Shown: positions 20,823 through 32,635, numbered from the stretch's first letter. The stretch: 64,000 nt of DNA from Megamerina dolium (GCA_963854835.1 OY978530.1:10668872-10732871); one strand, 5' to 3'. The notes: a model not told the origin generated them from the letters alone. Made by a program: numbers and translations.

Positions 20823-21970
20823 CTATAGCAGTGACAGGATGCCCCTGTGCCCTTTCTCTGTCCCGAATTTATACCAATTATTGGTTGTCTTCAGACGTAA
20901 TGCTGTTAATGCCGCTGACTTCATAATATGCAAGTCCAACGGCAGCAGCCCGAGAAAGACTTCCAATGCTTCTACTGGGGTCGTCCGGATAGCTCCGGTA
21001 ATCCCAATACAAGCCATTCTTTGCACCCTATCTAACTTGCTTTTCGCGGTCTTTTGTTTGACCTTAGGCCACCAGACCACTGCAGCATACGTTATTAAAG
21101 GCCTGATCATCGTTGTGTAGATCCAGTGCGCTGCTCTGGGAGTAATTCCCCACATGAGACCGAACACTCTCTTACACTGATGCAATACCCGCTTGCCCTT
21201 CTGGATCTTGTTATCGACGTGACTATTCCAAGTCAGCTTGTTATCCAGGATGACACCTAGATACTTTACTTCCTTGGATACGTTGATGTTCGATTCAAAA
21301 AGGCAAAGAGGGTCTATTGTTAGTCCAGTCCTCCTTTTAGTAAAGAGTACTGTATCCGACTTACTAGCATTTACAGAGAGACCTTGTTCCGTGCACCATC
21401 CTTCAACCATTTTGAGTGCACTTCTCATGGTATCATAAATATTGTCCAGGAACTTACCGCTCACCGTTACCGCTATGTCATCTGCATACCCGGTGTGTAT
21501 GCCTTTTGAGTCCAGGAGCTGGAGTAGGGAATCGACCGTGATGTTCCAAAGGATGGGCGATAATACTCCCCCCTGTGGACACCCTTTGACTACCCTACCT
21601 CTGAGTCTGTAACTCCCATTTTGAAAGTTTATTACCCTTTTCCTCAGCATGCTGTCCACCCACATTATAATGGTTGAGCTGACTTCACGAATAGCAAGGG
21701 CCTTAGCTTACTGAAACCAATCTTATCGAAGGCACCTTCTATATCCATAAAAGTAGACATAGATATCCCTCCACAAGACAGTTCCCTCTCCGCCACGCGA
21801 ACGAGTTCGTGCAGGGTCGTTTCAGTGGATTTGCCAGCTCTGTATGCGTGCTGACACCTGCTGAGTGGTTTTGTCAGAAGTGTTGTCCTTTCCGTGTAGT
21901 CCGCCAGTACTCCCTCCATACATTTAAGCAGAAAGGAGGTCATGCTAACCGGCCGGAAAGATTTAGCCAC
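20823..21970 (-). pseudogene. LOA ORF2: reverse transcriptase domain
   Basis: Frame 21665-21970 has SFRPVSMTSFLLKCMEG, HAYRAGKSTETTLHELV and FMDIEGAFDKIGF (palm Asp). After a one-base frameshift at about 21665 the 280-codon frame has CPQGGVLSPILWNITVD, GYADDIAV (active site, near 21485), EVKYLGVILDNKLTWNSH and MIRPLITYAAVVWWP, then the LLPLDLHIMKSAAL block. All RT blocks are present. Synthesis would be interrupted only by the frameshifts and a short deletion near 21970 that removed the end of the first RT block. Confidence 0.92.
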
Positions 21971-23481
21971 TAAGTAGTCCCTTTTTCCCGGCTGTAGCCT
22001 GGCAAGTAGTAAATATTCCCAGAAGCCTTTCTACCAGAGCTTCTGCACCCCACTGAAATAGGGCTAGAAATATCCCGTCTGTACCCGATGTTTTGAATGG
22101 AGAGAACCGCTTAATGGCGTTTATCACTCCATCTCTGGTGACTATCCTTTCAGCTTCCAATCTTTCATTCCTGTTTGCACCCTTGCGGGTGGCTTCCCAA
22201 GGATCTTCCGATTTAAAGCTTCCTGGAAAATGCACCTCCATCAGGTATTTCAGTGACTCTCCGATTGTCTCTGTAAAGGATCCATTCGTTTTGCGAATTA
22301 ATCCCAACTTTGACACCGGGTCCTTTGATATGATCCTCTGTAATCTACATACATCGGTCATATTTTGCATATTTGAGCGAAATTCCCTCCACGTTTTCCT
22401 TTTACGGTTGCGTAGAGTCTTCTTCAGCTCCCTTTTCTTTGACTTGTAGTCGTCCCATGCATTGCGGTCCCCTCTCATGTGACGATTAAAAGCCTTCCTT
22501 GTCTCCTTTTTCATGGATTCCAGTCCCCCATTCCACCATGGAGTGGGATCTCCTTCGTCCACTACCGTCAGAGGACATGAAGCTTCAAATGCTTTGATCA
22601 TGGCTGAGCTGATAGCCCTCACCTGATACTCAACATCTGCGCTTGTTCTAGGTCTCTTAAACCTCCTTGGCAATAATTCCTCAAGAACTTCGCAGTACCT
22701 TGTACAATCCGTTCGTTTCGGTATCCTTACCATTCTACAGTCGTTCCTATGTCTTTTATCGGAGGTAATCCCAAACTGAATGGCCCTGTGGTCCGACATG
22801 GTTAGTCTATCCACAACCCTCCAATCCAAAATCCTATCCAACATTTTGACATTCGTCAGAGTAACATCAATAACCTCGCAACGACGTGCGTCGACAAAGG
22901 TCGGTTCTGTTCCCCTATTGGCAACTTGTAGACCAAATCTTTCTATAAATTCGAGTAGACACTCTCCTATATAGTTTTCATTGCTGCTTCGCAGAACTGT
23001 GCGCATTGGCATCGCAGCCTAAGATCAGACCAACCGCCTTACCATCACAGAATCTCACTAGAGCTTCCACCTCTCTCGAAGGTGGTTGGTCTGGAGAATC
23101 GTATGGAAGGTATGCTGATGCGATCATAAATGATTCCGCACCGTCACCTATTCTCACTATTGTGAGATCCGGTGAACACAAGTTAGACATTAGAATCGCA
23201 CGTATCCCATGTCTAACTAAAATGCATGTCCTCAACTTCCCCTCTGTTTGTGGATAAAACAAAGTGGTCTTTTGTGCAGATAGGCCTTTGATCCTTCCAT
23301 GAAGGATCCAGGGCTCCTGAACTAGTGCAATGTCAAGCTCATCCTCATCGAAGCTCCGCACCATCATTGCTGATGCTGCTTTGCTGTGGTGAATATTGAG
23401 TTGACACACATTTAGTGGTTCCTGGTGCGGGCCACCTGCCGCCCTAATGGCTTCTTCCTTGCATAATCCGCCACAAGCCAC
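21971..23481 (-). pseudogene. LOA ORF2: APE-type endonuclease and linker
   Basis: Frame 22978-23481 has NVCQLNIHHSKAASAMM, IALVQEPW (catalytic Glu), MIASAYLPYDS and ILGCDANAH. A one-base frameshift at about 22985 leads into the 349-codon frame 21963-23012 with NRGTEPTFVDARRCEVIDVTLT and MSDHRAIQF (catalytic His). The basic linker follows (TPWWNGGLESMKKETRKAFNRH), then MEVHFPGS and SGTDGIFLALFQ. The first RT block has a small deletion at the left end. This is the best preserved LOA endonuclease in the window. Confidence 0.9.
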
Positions 23482-23488
23482 TGAAATT

Positions 23489-24700
23489 TTACGACGGCCT
23501 GTTCAAGACCGCAGATGAGTCTCCTCCTTGCGATCCTGACGGCCTCCGCGTCCTCCTTAGGACGCCCTTTCTGAGTACGACACCTGCCCTTTCTGCCTCG
23601 CCAAACTCTTCTGTGCGGATAACACTCCATTTGGAAGTGTCCTTCACACAGGCGTTCTGGCGCTGCAGCCTTCTGAGGATGATGTCGCTGGCCACAGCAT
23701 TGCCATGAGCAACAATCACCATCTTCCTCTTTGTCGACAAGGCAGTTACGCTGTCACATTTGAGCTTCGCACCCTCCCACAAACCGGTTAGGTGCTCCAC
23801 TGTCTTGCACAGCTATTGCTTGGATAGCTGATTTGTGCACCTTAGTACAATCAATCCGCTCTCCACCCTTGCCCTGCCGACAAATCCAATGTCATTGACA
23901 TCGTCTTCAAGGGACTCCATGGCATCCAACAAAGATACCATGAAGGTACTCAGATGAGTATCCTCCAGACGCCCCTCTAGTGACAAGTCCATGACTCCCA
24001 TAACGAGGTCAGCTTCCGCTACTTGAGCGTAAGTCTTCCTCGCGCTGGTGGGCTCGCCCTTTGCCTGTTCAGCCCGACGTTTAGGCGCTCTGCCAAGACC
24101 GCTCGGACCAGGTGCCGAATGCGAGGACTGTGAGTTCGCTGGGTTAACAATCTTTCCAGATTGTCCACCCCGCTCATTACCCCTGATGTCGGATTTCCCT
24201 GCCCCGTCGTTTCCAGAGCTACTCTACCCGTGTTAGGCTTGGGACTCGAGCCCCTTTCGGAGCGACTGACGGCCGTCCATCTCTCCGAGCACTTGCCCCT
24301 TTTGGTGTCTGCGTGGAAGAATTATCAACCTTCTCAAGGGACGGTTGTCCATCCTTCCCAGCATCCACCTCAATTGGCCTTGCGCGACAGATGCTGCCAT
24401 TGATTTTGGGCTGGCTAAAAGCTCGGCTTCTATGGAAGCCTCATTTTCCGCCACCCCCTCCACTACTTTTCACACCGTGGCTATCAGCACTACTTCGTAT
24501 GAGGCAGTGCTGTCCGCCATTGCAGGAATTTCGTTCTGAGTTCCAGAGGTGGGAACGAGTGGTGCAGCTAACAGCTCGGCCTCTGGTGAAGCCTTATTGT
24601 CCGCCGTTCCTTTCGTTAACACCCCCCGAACCCCCAGATTTTTGGATCGAGATCCGGTTTTTGGTTTTTTAGAATCAATCTTGTTCCCACTAGTTGCGAA
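23489..24700 (-). pseudogene. LOA ORF1 (RNA-binding protein), multiple frame breaks
   Basis: The frames 23813-24001 and 23489-23800 together give an acidic and hydrophobic segment (FVGRARVESGLIVLRCTNQ) followed by LWEGAKLKCDSVTALSTKRK. This resembles the conserved region (DUF4780 type) of Drosophila LOA-clade ORF1 proteins; that assignment is from memory of the family. Upstream to about 24700 the sequence is GC-rich and encodes Pro/Ser/Arg-rich segments in shifting frames. No zinc knuckles are seen. Confidence 0.6.
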
Positions 24701-25045
24701 GAAATAAATGTCCGCCTGCGCAGAGATTCGCAGTACGCAGGTAAGGCTACTTATTACGGAGGGCGCCAGGTATCCGTAAGCTCACGTTATCGACTGGGCT
24801 ATTTGAAAAAGGGGCCCCCAGCCAGGCTGATTTTCGGCACGGATCGCTTAACATCTTAATCCAACCCCTCACCTCCGACCATGATAAGAGTACGTTGCCG
24901 AATGCTGTACTATTGAAGAGTAACAAACACTCACCAACTTACCCTTATCTTAGCTAGATACCGCCTGACATAGTACAGGCTAAACTGTGGTATCTATTTC
25001 CAGTCGGCACCCTCGAGGCGGGTTCAGTGGAGGATTTTGCCGACC
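24701..25045 (-). promoter_or_regulatory. LOA 5' untranslated region
   Basis: Non-coding stretch between the 5' end of the element (25045) and ORF1. It would contain the internal promoter expected of a full-length LINE, but I cannot point to a defined motif. Confidence 0.5.
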
Positions 25046-25061
25046 ATGGGTGCGTTTTAAT

Positions 25062-26546
25062 CCAATGCAAAACTATTTCGGAGTCTGTCCAGAAATTAAT
25101 TTTTTCTATTGGTCGATTCAACATTGTTGAAATTCTTGACCACAACTTGGCCAGAAGATGCGCTGCCGAGAGCTCTAGACGCGGAAGAGATTTAGTCTTC
25201 AGCGGAGCTACTTTGGACTTCGCAGTAAGCAGCGTACATCTCGTACCACTTGCGGATTGGCTACGTATATACAAGCAGCACCCGTACGCTCTTATTGACG
25301 CGTCGGAAAAGCCATGAATTTGGCAGCTGGCACTCGACTCTGTATTTACATACCGAGGAATGCTAATTGATGGAAGCTGCAGCAAATTAGCCTTAAAATT
25401 TTGCCTAGTGTCGATGTGAAATGGAATCGACTCATCCCAATCTAGTTTATGAATCCAAAGATCTTGTAGTATGATTTTTGCTTTGGTAACTAGCGAGGCT
25501 AGTAGACCAAGAGGGTCAAAGAGGCGAGCAGACACGGATAAAATATTGAGCTTGATTGCTCGCAGCTCACTAAAATTATCTTCTAGAATGAAGCGAAAAA
25601 TGTCATCTTTCGGCTGCCAATGAATTCCCAGTGTTTTCGTAGAGTCGGTATCGCTAAGTTGCAATAAATTTTCATGACTCTCATTGTTCGACCGGTTGGG
25701 GTGATTGGAAAACCACTTTGCTAGTGTGAGACCTGCCGAATCTAAAATTTTATTCACCTCAGTTTGAATTTGAATGAGTGACCTCAAGTTATCGGATCCT
25801 GTTAGGAGGTCATCGACATAAACGTCATTTCGAATAACTTTGGCACCGACTGGATATTGTGATGTATTCATATCGCTTAGCATTTGCAAACACCTTGTAG
25901 CGAGAAATGGTGCAGGCGCAGTGCCGTATGTCACGGTGTTTAAACGAAAAATTTGCAAATGCTATAATGGATCAGGTCTCCACACTATGAGCTGGAAGTT
26001 CCTGTCGTCTTCATGCACAAAAATCTGGCGATACATCTTTGTGATGTCGGCAGTAATGGCATATTTGTGCAATCGGAAGCGAAGGAGTGTCGAAAAAAGC
26101 TCTTCTTGAACTGTCGGCCCGACCATCAAGATGTCATTCAACGCAACTTGTGTAGATGTACGGCTTGAAGCATCAAAAACTACGCGTAATTTGGTAGTTG
26201 TGCTCTGCGGCCTTAATACACACTGGTGCGGAAAGAAGTAATGCGGCTCATTCAGAATTTGCTTGTTTGTAGGACTCATATGGCCTAACATTAGGTACTC
26301 CTTCATGAAGTCCAGGTACATTTTCCGAAGTTGTGGATCTTTCAGAGTCCTTCTCTCCAGCGCCTGAAACCGCCGAGCTGCGGTTTCATATGAATAGCCG
26401 AGTAACTGACGATCCTTTTTAAAAGGCAATCTGACTTGATACCTTCCATTTGGTAAAACCCTCGTGGTTTTCGAGAAAAATTGCTCACATTCAGCTTGCT
26501 CAGGAGTCAGCCTTGTGGTATTTATTTCCGAGGGTATTTCCTCCAA
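25062..26546 (-). pseudogene. BEL-1 pol: reverse transcriptase and RNase H
   Basis: Frame 25962-26546 starts the RT: VLPNGRYQVRLPFK, YLMLGHMSP, HHQCVLRP-like, TTKLRVVFDASSRTS and ITADITKMYRQI (palm Asp). An amber stop at about 25960 precedes frame 24954-25958, which has FRLNTVTYGTAPAPFLATR, NDVYVDDLLTG (active site), FDPLGLLASLVTKAKI, then the BEL RNase H (HGFSDASIRAYGCCLY, ELSAAHLLAKL, FWTDSEIVLHWIKTHPW). The frame then runs into the LOA element, and the BEL sequence resumes at 19824. All catalytic motifs are visible. Confidence 0.93.
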
Positions 26547-26549
26547 CGC

Positions 26550-28400
26550 CTAGAATTTTTGGACAATGGCGTCGATATTTGAAATGCTTTCCTCGGACTG
26601 GCATAGTGTACTACTTGCTTGTCCACTGGAGCTTTGATTTGTGGTGTACTTGCCCGAAATTATCCAGCCCAATAATGTATTTTGCAGCGTAGGCTGCTTT
26701 GGACTTGTTTTAATCTGACCCACCGACAACACATCAAAGAATGTTTCAGCTCCTATTAAAATGTCAATCTTTTGACACTTGAAGAAGTTTGGGTCAGCCA
26801 GCTCTATATTATGTGGTATTTTCCAGTCATTAGTATTCACTGTATGATCTGGGTGATTGGCTGATATCGAACGCATTACCCAAAAGTCTGCCGAAAATTC
26901 ATAGTCGTTGATCCTTGATTTCACATAAGTATTTAATTTGCCTTGAACCCTTTTATATGCATTGCCAATTCCAATTATATTCAGAGTCGACTTTTCTCTT
27001 TGAATTCGCAATTTTTGTGCTAATTCTTCGGTCATAAAGTTGACTTGCGACCCTGAATCAAGTAGAGCTCTTGCTCGCACGTAATCGCCGGAGCGAGATT
27101 TTACATCAACTACGGCTGTAGCTAACATTACTCGATTGGGCACGCTGCTGGTATGCATGGCCTGTGATGACGAAGGTTGCGGCTCAGACTCAAAGGAGAT
27201 CGGATATTGATGCAACAGCGTGTGCTGCGATCTATTGCACACACGACAACAATCTGCTTTGCAATTTGAGACGGTGTGTCCCTTGCGCAAGCAATTTATG
27301 CACAAGGATAATGATTTGGCGAAGTCGAATCTTTCAAAAGCGGTAAGAGCTTGGAATTTTTGGAAAGATATTATGTAATGATTCTTTGAACCACAGTGAA
27401 GGCAAGTTGGCTGTTTCGAATTTGCCGCGACAAATGAAGCCTTTGATCTTTCCACTTGTTGAGTTCTTCCCCTCTGTCGAATGTCTGCAATTGAAGGCCG
27501 CGTCTGTGATGAGAAAGCTTCTTCAGCAGATAAGTGCTGGTATCTCTTATTGAGCATTGCTTCACAGTCAGCCCAAAGCGGCAAGCTATCGTAATCAAGT
27601 TGCTCCTTCCACTTTGACCTAGAAGTGGGATCAACCTTCGACGAGACCATGTGAATTATCATCGCGTTTGAAATATGTTTAGCGTCACTCAGCGATAAAA
27701 GCGAATCGTATACCGCAGACACTGTGTCGATCATAAATCGCAAAGAGGATGCAGAAGGTCTCTGAATTTTCGAAAGATCAAAGATCTTTGAAATTGTATT
27801 AAAAAAGATCAGACATTTATTGTCATAGACTTTCTTTAAACTACCCAGCGCCTTTGGATAGTTTCTTCCGAAATTTGGAAAGACTTCACTGTGTCCAGAT
27901 AAACAGGACACCAAATGATTAAATTTTTCTATATCTGGGATTGTTGGATCGTTATGCACTAAACTCTCAAACAAACTCATAAAACTTTTAAATTCAGAGT
28001 ATTCTCCTCTAAATTTGGGTAGTGACATCTTTGGCAGTAGCGAACTGTGGGGTGCAATAAATGATGCTTCAGCAACCGAGGACTTATTTTTCGCCAATAT
28101 CGATTTAATTATAGACTATGTTTCGACAATTATGTCCTCTAACTCTCCACGTGCCAAGTCTTCCTAATCAATTTCTTCTATCTTCAACTGATACTTCATA
28201 AGCTTCTCGCTATGTGAATTTAGTATCTCAAGTCGGCACTCCAATTCGATGGGATCTAGTGACATGGTTTTTTCAAAAAGCCCCATTTTTATGCGTAGTA
28301 TGCTGCTTTTAGCAACTGTCCTTTGGCGCTTCAAGGATTTTAAATCAATCATCTCCTTACTTGGAGAAAGACTCGAAATAGTAGATTTTGGCTTACTCAT
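26550..28400 (-). pseudogene. BEL-1 Gag and aspartic protease
   Basis: The N-terminus (28164-28400, KEMIDLKSLKRQRTVAKSSI) and the 515-codon frame 26550-28097 are collinear, separated only by two in-frame amber codons. The main frame has the Gag domain (LPKFRGEYSEFKSFMSLFESLV), a knuckle CINCLRKGHTVSNC at residues 266-279 with degenerate neighbours (CLHCGSKNH, CRVCNRSQH), and the protease active site LLDSGSQVNF at about residue 346. A third amber at about 26548 separates it from the RT. The gag-pro-pol order in one frame is normal for BEL/Pao. Confidence 0.92.
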
Positions 28401-29728
28401 TTTTTGAAACTATGTATATAATTTAAATATTCGACAAGTTCGCTGCTTTGACCTGTGGCTTGTGTTTAAACGGAAAAGGATCTGGATGTCTGTCAGCAAC
28501 GAAAACGAGAGCGAAAGAAATAGCTGACTTCACCAGAATCAACAAGAATCAAAACGACAGTAAGCAGCGAATAATTGAGTACGGCTCGAAAAGATATGCT
28601 TCTATGTGTAACCAGTTAATGCACTATAAGTTATACCAAATCAAATGCAGAACTGCAGCACAATGAACGAAAGAATAACTCGATCAGCGTAACGGAAATG
28701 TGATCTGAGTGTATAACTAAATTTATTTATTGTGTTCAATTGTTAATTTTTGAATCACTAACTCGTACTTCCAGAACAAACGAAAAACTAGTTGTTCATT
28801 AGTAGTTTTCAATTTCAATTATTTTGTTTGTTCTCTTTATTATATTTCTTTTTTAAAAACGATAAATAGCATGTTTTTATACAAATCGCAAAGAAAACTC
28901 TCACTTCAACAACTTGGCCCCACCGTAATCTCTGATTCACTTCTAACGCAGTGCACAAATGTATGTTTATGTATATATAATTGCATATAAGAATGTGATT
29001 ACAGAGAGATGCCAAAAATGAAATGATGTTGTTGTTGTTCTCATAATATTTTGACAATATACTTTAAAGTGGAACAACTAATCACACAAAAAACAACAAC
29101 TTTCATTTATTGCACTCTATACCTCTTTTTTATGCAATGGGGTTCTACCAGCCCCGACTTCCCTCTTGCATAAAATACAGCTGCACACCATTGGATGATA
29201 ACAGCAAGCCGGCAGCAACAGGAACAGCAGCGAAGGCAGCAATAAAAACAGCGGTAATGGCAACAACAAAAACAGCAACGACGACAGTGGTGGAAATGCT
29301 AACAGCAATAGATGCACTGGCGACGGCAGCACCAAATAGCTACTTCGATGACAACAACGATAGCAATGGTGATATAAGCACTTTTGTACTCAACAAGTGT
29401 AAAAATTGACTTGTCTGACTTTACGTAGATGCCTATGTATTGCAATTAGAAAAAACGTTGTGATGCTGACGTTGGTGTCAGATTTACAGGAACTTTAATA
29501 AAACTCTGCTCAATTGCAATCAAGTCATCTTCACTTTCCAAGAACTGGACTTTGTAAAAGGAATGGTAGCCCCTTCCTCAGCTCTCTATGTACAGCCAAT
29601 TTTTTAAGGTGTACTTGATGTATTTTTCTCTCTTTTCACAAACGATTGTATATATTTAATTATTCGCGTGATTTTAATTATATTTTATTTTTAGATTTTA
29701 TAAACTTTATATTCACTTTAACGGGAAT
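28401..29728 (-). promoter_or_regulatory. BEL-1 leader between PBS and gag
   Basis: About 1.3 kb without convincing coding capacity. A plus-strand 99-codon frame at 29110-29409 is a CAG/CAA/ACA-type simple-sequence artefact (GCAACAGGAACAGCAGCG). Packaging and dimerisation signals would be expected here but none is recognisable by eye. Confidence 0.6.
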
Positions 29729-29746
29729 GTCCCTGCTCGGGCGCCA
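29729..29746 (-). promoter_or_regulatory. BEL-1 primer-binding site, tRNA-Lys type
   Basis: The minus strand reads TGGCGCCCGAGCAGGGAC directly after the 5' LTR. This matches the complement of the 3' end of tRNA-Lys (UUU type) at 17 of 18 positions, judging from the well-known lentiviral PBS. It starts at the LTR boundary with no spacer. Confidence 0.85.
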
Positions 29747-30041
29747 TGAAAAATCTTGGGGTTATTCAAGATGATTTTGCCAATCACTAATTAAGACTAA
29801 CTTTACTTCTTATTTCAAATTTTCACTTAGCCTATTAAAACTAAAAAAAAAACGGATTCAATATTCAAATATGTAGAGGTAAGTAATTATGTAGGTAATA
29901 AATTCATGTATAGGTAAGTATGTAGGTAATAAATTCATATATAGGTAAGTATGTAGGTTATAAATATATAGCGAGACAATTTGTAACATAATGATATACA
30001 GTGTCTAACATTAATATGTATACATTATGTTTGACGAAACA
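29747..30041 (-). repeat. 5' LTR of BEL-1
   Basis: 295 bp, TG...CA on the minus strand, one internal ~33-bp repeat unit shorter than the 3' LTR. The outer edge is followed by AATGG, which matches the 5 bp outside the other LTR. Confidence 0.92.
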
Positions 30042-30960
30042 AATGGTATTAGCTTATTGTCCACGGTGATATCTTCGCTATGGATATTTACGAAGAGTAT
30101 GTTGAGGTTTATTTCTTCTATAGTTGGCAACTGTTGATTGTTGGTTGAAGTGCATGTCGATGGCAAGCTTTTTATCAAATTGGCAATGCAGTCGGTCGTA
30201 GTAATGTTGACAAAATTTTTAGATTTACAAATTGATACTTCATTAAAACTTTAACATTTTTCCTTAATTCCTAATATGTCATCACTACAGAATGACGGTT
30301 TCGAATAATAACTTAATGCTAACATTTCCCTTTTTACTTTTTAAAAATTTTTTGACAATTGTTTTTTTCAGTAATCGGTAATGATACAATATAAAGTAAG
30401 TTTGTTTGATTGGAAGCGATCTTTACCTCCCCGAATTCCAACGATTCTATCATATTGACAAATAGAATATTTTGTTAATCGAACATTTTCTTTGTTATAT
30501 TGATTTCAAAACTTGATAATACGAATGAATTTATTACACCTGCTTTGGCCCATTGTATGGAATAATCGTTTCGGACTAATTCATCTATTAAAACTCTTAA
30601 CTTCCTTTCCTTAGTAATTTCTCTTTTTAACATATCGGTCGACTGTACTGTGTTGAGCTGTGTGTTTGTTATTTTTGTATTAGCTGAAAGTCATCTGGTG
30701 ATCCTGCCAACCATTTCCAGGCAGTCCCTAAACATTTAAAAATCGTTTATTCTGTCTTGGTTTTAGTCGGTTTAGTATATTGCTGATTTGCTTTGCATCA
30801 TGTTTTAAGAATAAATAACTACTGTCCTTTGACTGAATATATTATCTTATTGTGTCTTCTATGTCAGGCGTTCTTATACTGGTAAAAATCTACCACATGA
30901 ATTAATTTGAATGCTCCGGTTTGGATTTTTGTTGTTCCCATATCTATCGCCACTATTTCG
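30042..30960 (-). pseudogene. Errantivirus Env remnant, upstream part
   Basis: Frame-broken minus-strand sequence with Env-like stretches (NTQLNTVQSTDMLKREIT, LRVLIDELVRNDYSI) and an ectodomain piece that runs up to the BEL insertion. Removing BEL-1 and one AATGG makes it contiguous with 17564-18019. Numerous stops are present and the N-terminus is not identifiable. Confidence 0.6.
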
Positions 30961-31084
30961 GAGTTTGTATAGTCCAGTATTTGGATATCAGAGAGGCAAA
31001 CTATTGGCAATGTCAATCTGTAATGAAAATCAAAGCTTGATTCATAATGTCTGAGACTGTTCTATGGAACATGCCGTGACAGTG

Positions 31085-31485
31085 ACGGATTCGCCTCCTA
31101 TAGATGAGCTAATTTCCCTGCAACAACAACGTTTTAACCCACCCTATAGTCGGTTTATCGATATTTTTGCTTAACAGAGCCCTTTCGATAAAGCGATAAC
31201 CAGTGTTATTAAAAGCACTTTCGATGTCTAAGAATCCACACAAGGTTATCTCTTTAGAAGATAGTGCCTTCTCAATTTTCGGTACAAAATAGAGAAACGC
31301 TCCCTACGTGGATTTCCCCTTATTTTATGCAAACTGAGATTGATGGTAAAGGTATTGTTTTATCCATCGTTTCTCTAATATGTAGATCCACTAATCTTTC
31401 CATAGTTTTTAAAGAAATGATGCGAGACTGATAGATCTGTATGATTTAGGAAGTTCGCTGGACCTATTGTCCAATTTGTATGTAA
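31085..31485 (-). pseudogene. LOA/R1-type RT fragment inside the errantivirus relic
   Basis: The minus strand shows RLVDLHIRETMDK, a KST block, EITLCGFLDIESAFNN (palm Asp block) and RALLSKNIDKPTIGWVKTLL, which is the first half of a LOA-like RT with frame breaks. It lies between the errantivirus env and integrase/RNase H remnants, where the integrase core should be, so it is an insertion or a deletion-linked replacement. No target duplication was identified. Confidence 0.65.
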
Positions 31486-31503
31486 TCCCTACTGAAGCTA
31501 TAT

Positions 31504-32635
31504 CTAAAGATTGCAACCAGTGATGTAAGTAATACATCTCTCAGGGAGGTATGTTTCTAGAGTTACCAGGGCAGTATGCAGATTTTTAGCTTGCATTTTA
31601 GGGAAATAAAATCTCTTTAAAAGTTTTGCTTTATTTTCGCGACTATTACGATGGGCACGTTTATGTTCCCTTAGTATTTCGTTGTCCTGGTTGATTTCAT
31701 TTAACAGGTCTGTTACTATTAAGCAAGTGAATCTTATTCTGTAATTGCTGAAATGATGGGTATACATTTCTTGGAATTTTTCTAAAGAATTTTCATCTGT
31801 ATTGAGTACATTAATGACAGAAGGATTTAGATATCGTTTAAGAAGTTTTTTCAATTTATCTTGTGTAAAGTCCGTTTCTGAAATGATGTGTCTGTGGTAA
31901 GTCGGAAATATGATTTGCAATTCGTAAGAAGGCGTTTCATCTAACTTGAGAAAAATTTGGTTCTTGAACACATTTATTGGTTCTTCCGCTATGGGTATTA
32001 GATTGTGTGAGCAACTATCGCTACTATGAACAGTACTGCTTGAAGGGCTGTTGTCGTCATCAGGATTTGACAAGAGATTAATTTCTGGTTATCTAGACAA
32101 AGCATCTGTGACAACGTTTATAATGTAATTGGTAGTTGTAATCTTCTAGAATTGTTTTCCATCTCTTCATTTTGTTATTATTATTTCTATTACTTAGTGC
32201 ATATATTAGGGGTTGGTGGTCTGTGAAAATGTGAACTTTACGTGAACCATAAAGATAATTTCTTAAATTATTTAAACCCCAAATTATTGCCAGCATCTCT
32301 TTCTCGTTTGTGACATAATTTTCTTCGACTTTAATTAAGGTTCGGGATATGAAGGATATTGGTCTATTATTTTGTGCGAGAACGGCACCTGTTGCGTGGT
32401 TGGAAGCAATGGTAGTGAATTCAAATGATTTTGAAAAGTCTGGGTAACTCAGGATTACATCGTCTGTCCTTAGAGAAACTTTAAGCTCATTGAAAGAGTT
32501 TATTGCTTCCTTCTTTAATGTTACGTGAACTTTTTTAGACATATTTGTGGACACACGTCCATCCTCCCCTCTTAAAAAGACTGTAAGGGGTTTCGCTAAT
32601 TTCGCATAATTCTTTATAACGCGACGGTAATACAC
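31504..32635 (-). pseudogene. Errantivirus pol remnant: RNase H and integrase N-terminus
   Basis: Frame 32093-32635 has YYRRVIKNYAKLAKPLT (RT connection), PFSKSFEF-like, VTNEKEMLAIIWGLNNLRNYL (RNase H Glu) and IFTDHQPLIYALSN (RNase H Asp). Frame 31504-32073 has NVFKNQIFLKLDE, EHKRAHRNSRENKAKLLKRF (the HH part of the HHCC integrase finger) and FPKM. The integrase core is absent. It resembles the corresponding region of the intact-looking element at 48407-50827 but is diverged. Confidence 0.85.

Larger units (their letters stand above)
19825..25045 (-). mobile_element. LOA-type non-LTR retrotransposon, full-length but mutated (5.2 kb)
   Basis: It is inserted in the BEL-1 pol gene with a 16-bp target duplication: ATGGGTGCGTCTTAAT at 19809-19824 and ATGGGTGCGTTTTAAT at 25046-25061 (one mismatch). 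The 3' end lies at the left and terminates in a short TATATATA tail. The 5' end lies at the right (GGTCGGCAAAATCC on the minus strand). ORF1 is at 23489-24700. ORF2 (endonuclease, RT, RNase H, Cys-His tail) is at 19894-23481. The presence of RNase H together with this RT type indicates the LOA clade. ORF2 has several frameshifts, an amber stop and a small deletion, so the copy is dead. Confidence 0.92.
18020..30041 (-). mobile_element. BEL/Pao LTR retrotransposon (BEL-1), with nested LOA insertion
   Basis: Bounded by two related LTRs (18020-18347 and 29747-30041) that start TG and end CA on the minus strand. It is flanked by a 5-bp target duplication, AATGG, at 18015-18019 and 30042-30046. 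From right to left: 5' LTR, PBS, a long leader, gag-protease, RT-RNase H and integrase, in the BEL/Pao order. After subtracting the LOA insert (19825-25045) and its target duplication the element is about 6.8 kb. It is not functional: there are four amber stops in gag-pol and the integrase core is deleted. The LTRs differ by roughly 10 substitutions plus repeat-number change. Confidence 0.93.

Noticed and set aside
29110..29409. Ala/Thr-rich 99-codon plus-strand frame in the BEL-1 leader
   Set aside because: It is generated by CAG/CAA/ACA simple sequence and lies antisense to the element; no homologous frame was recognised.
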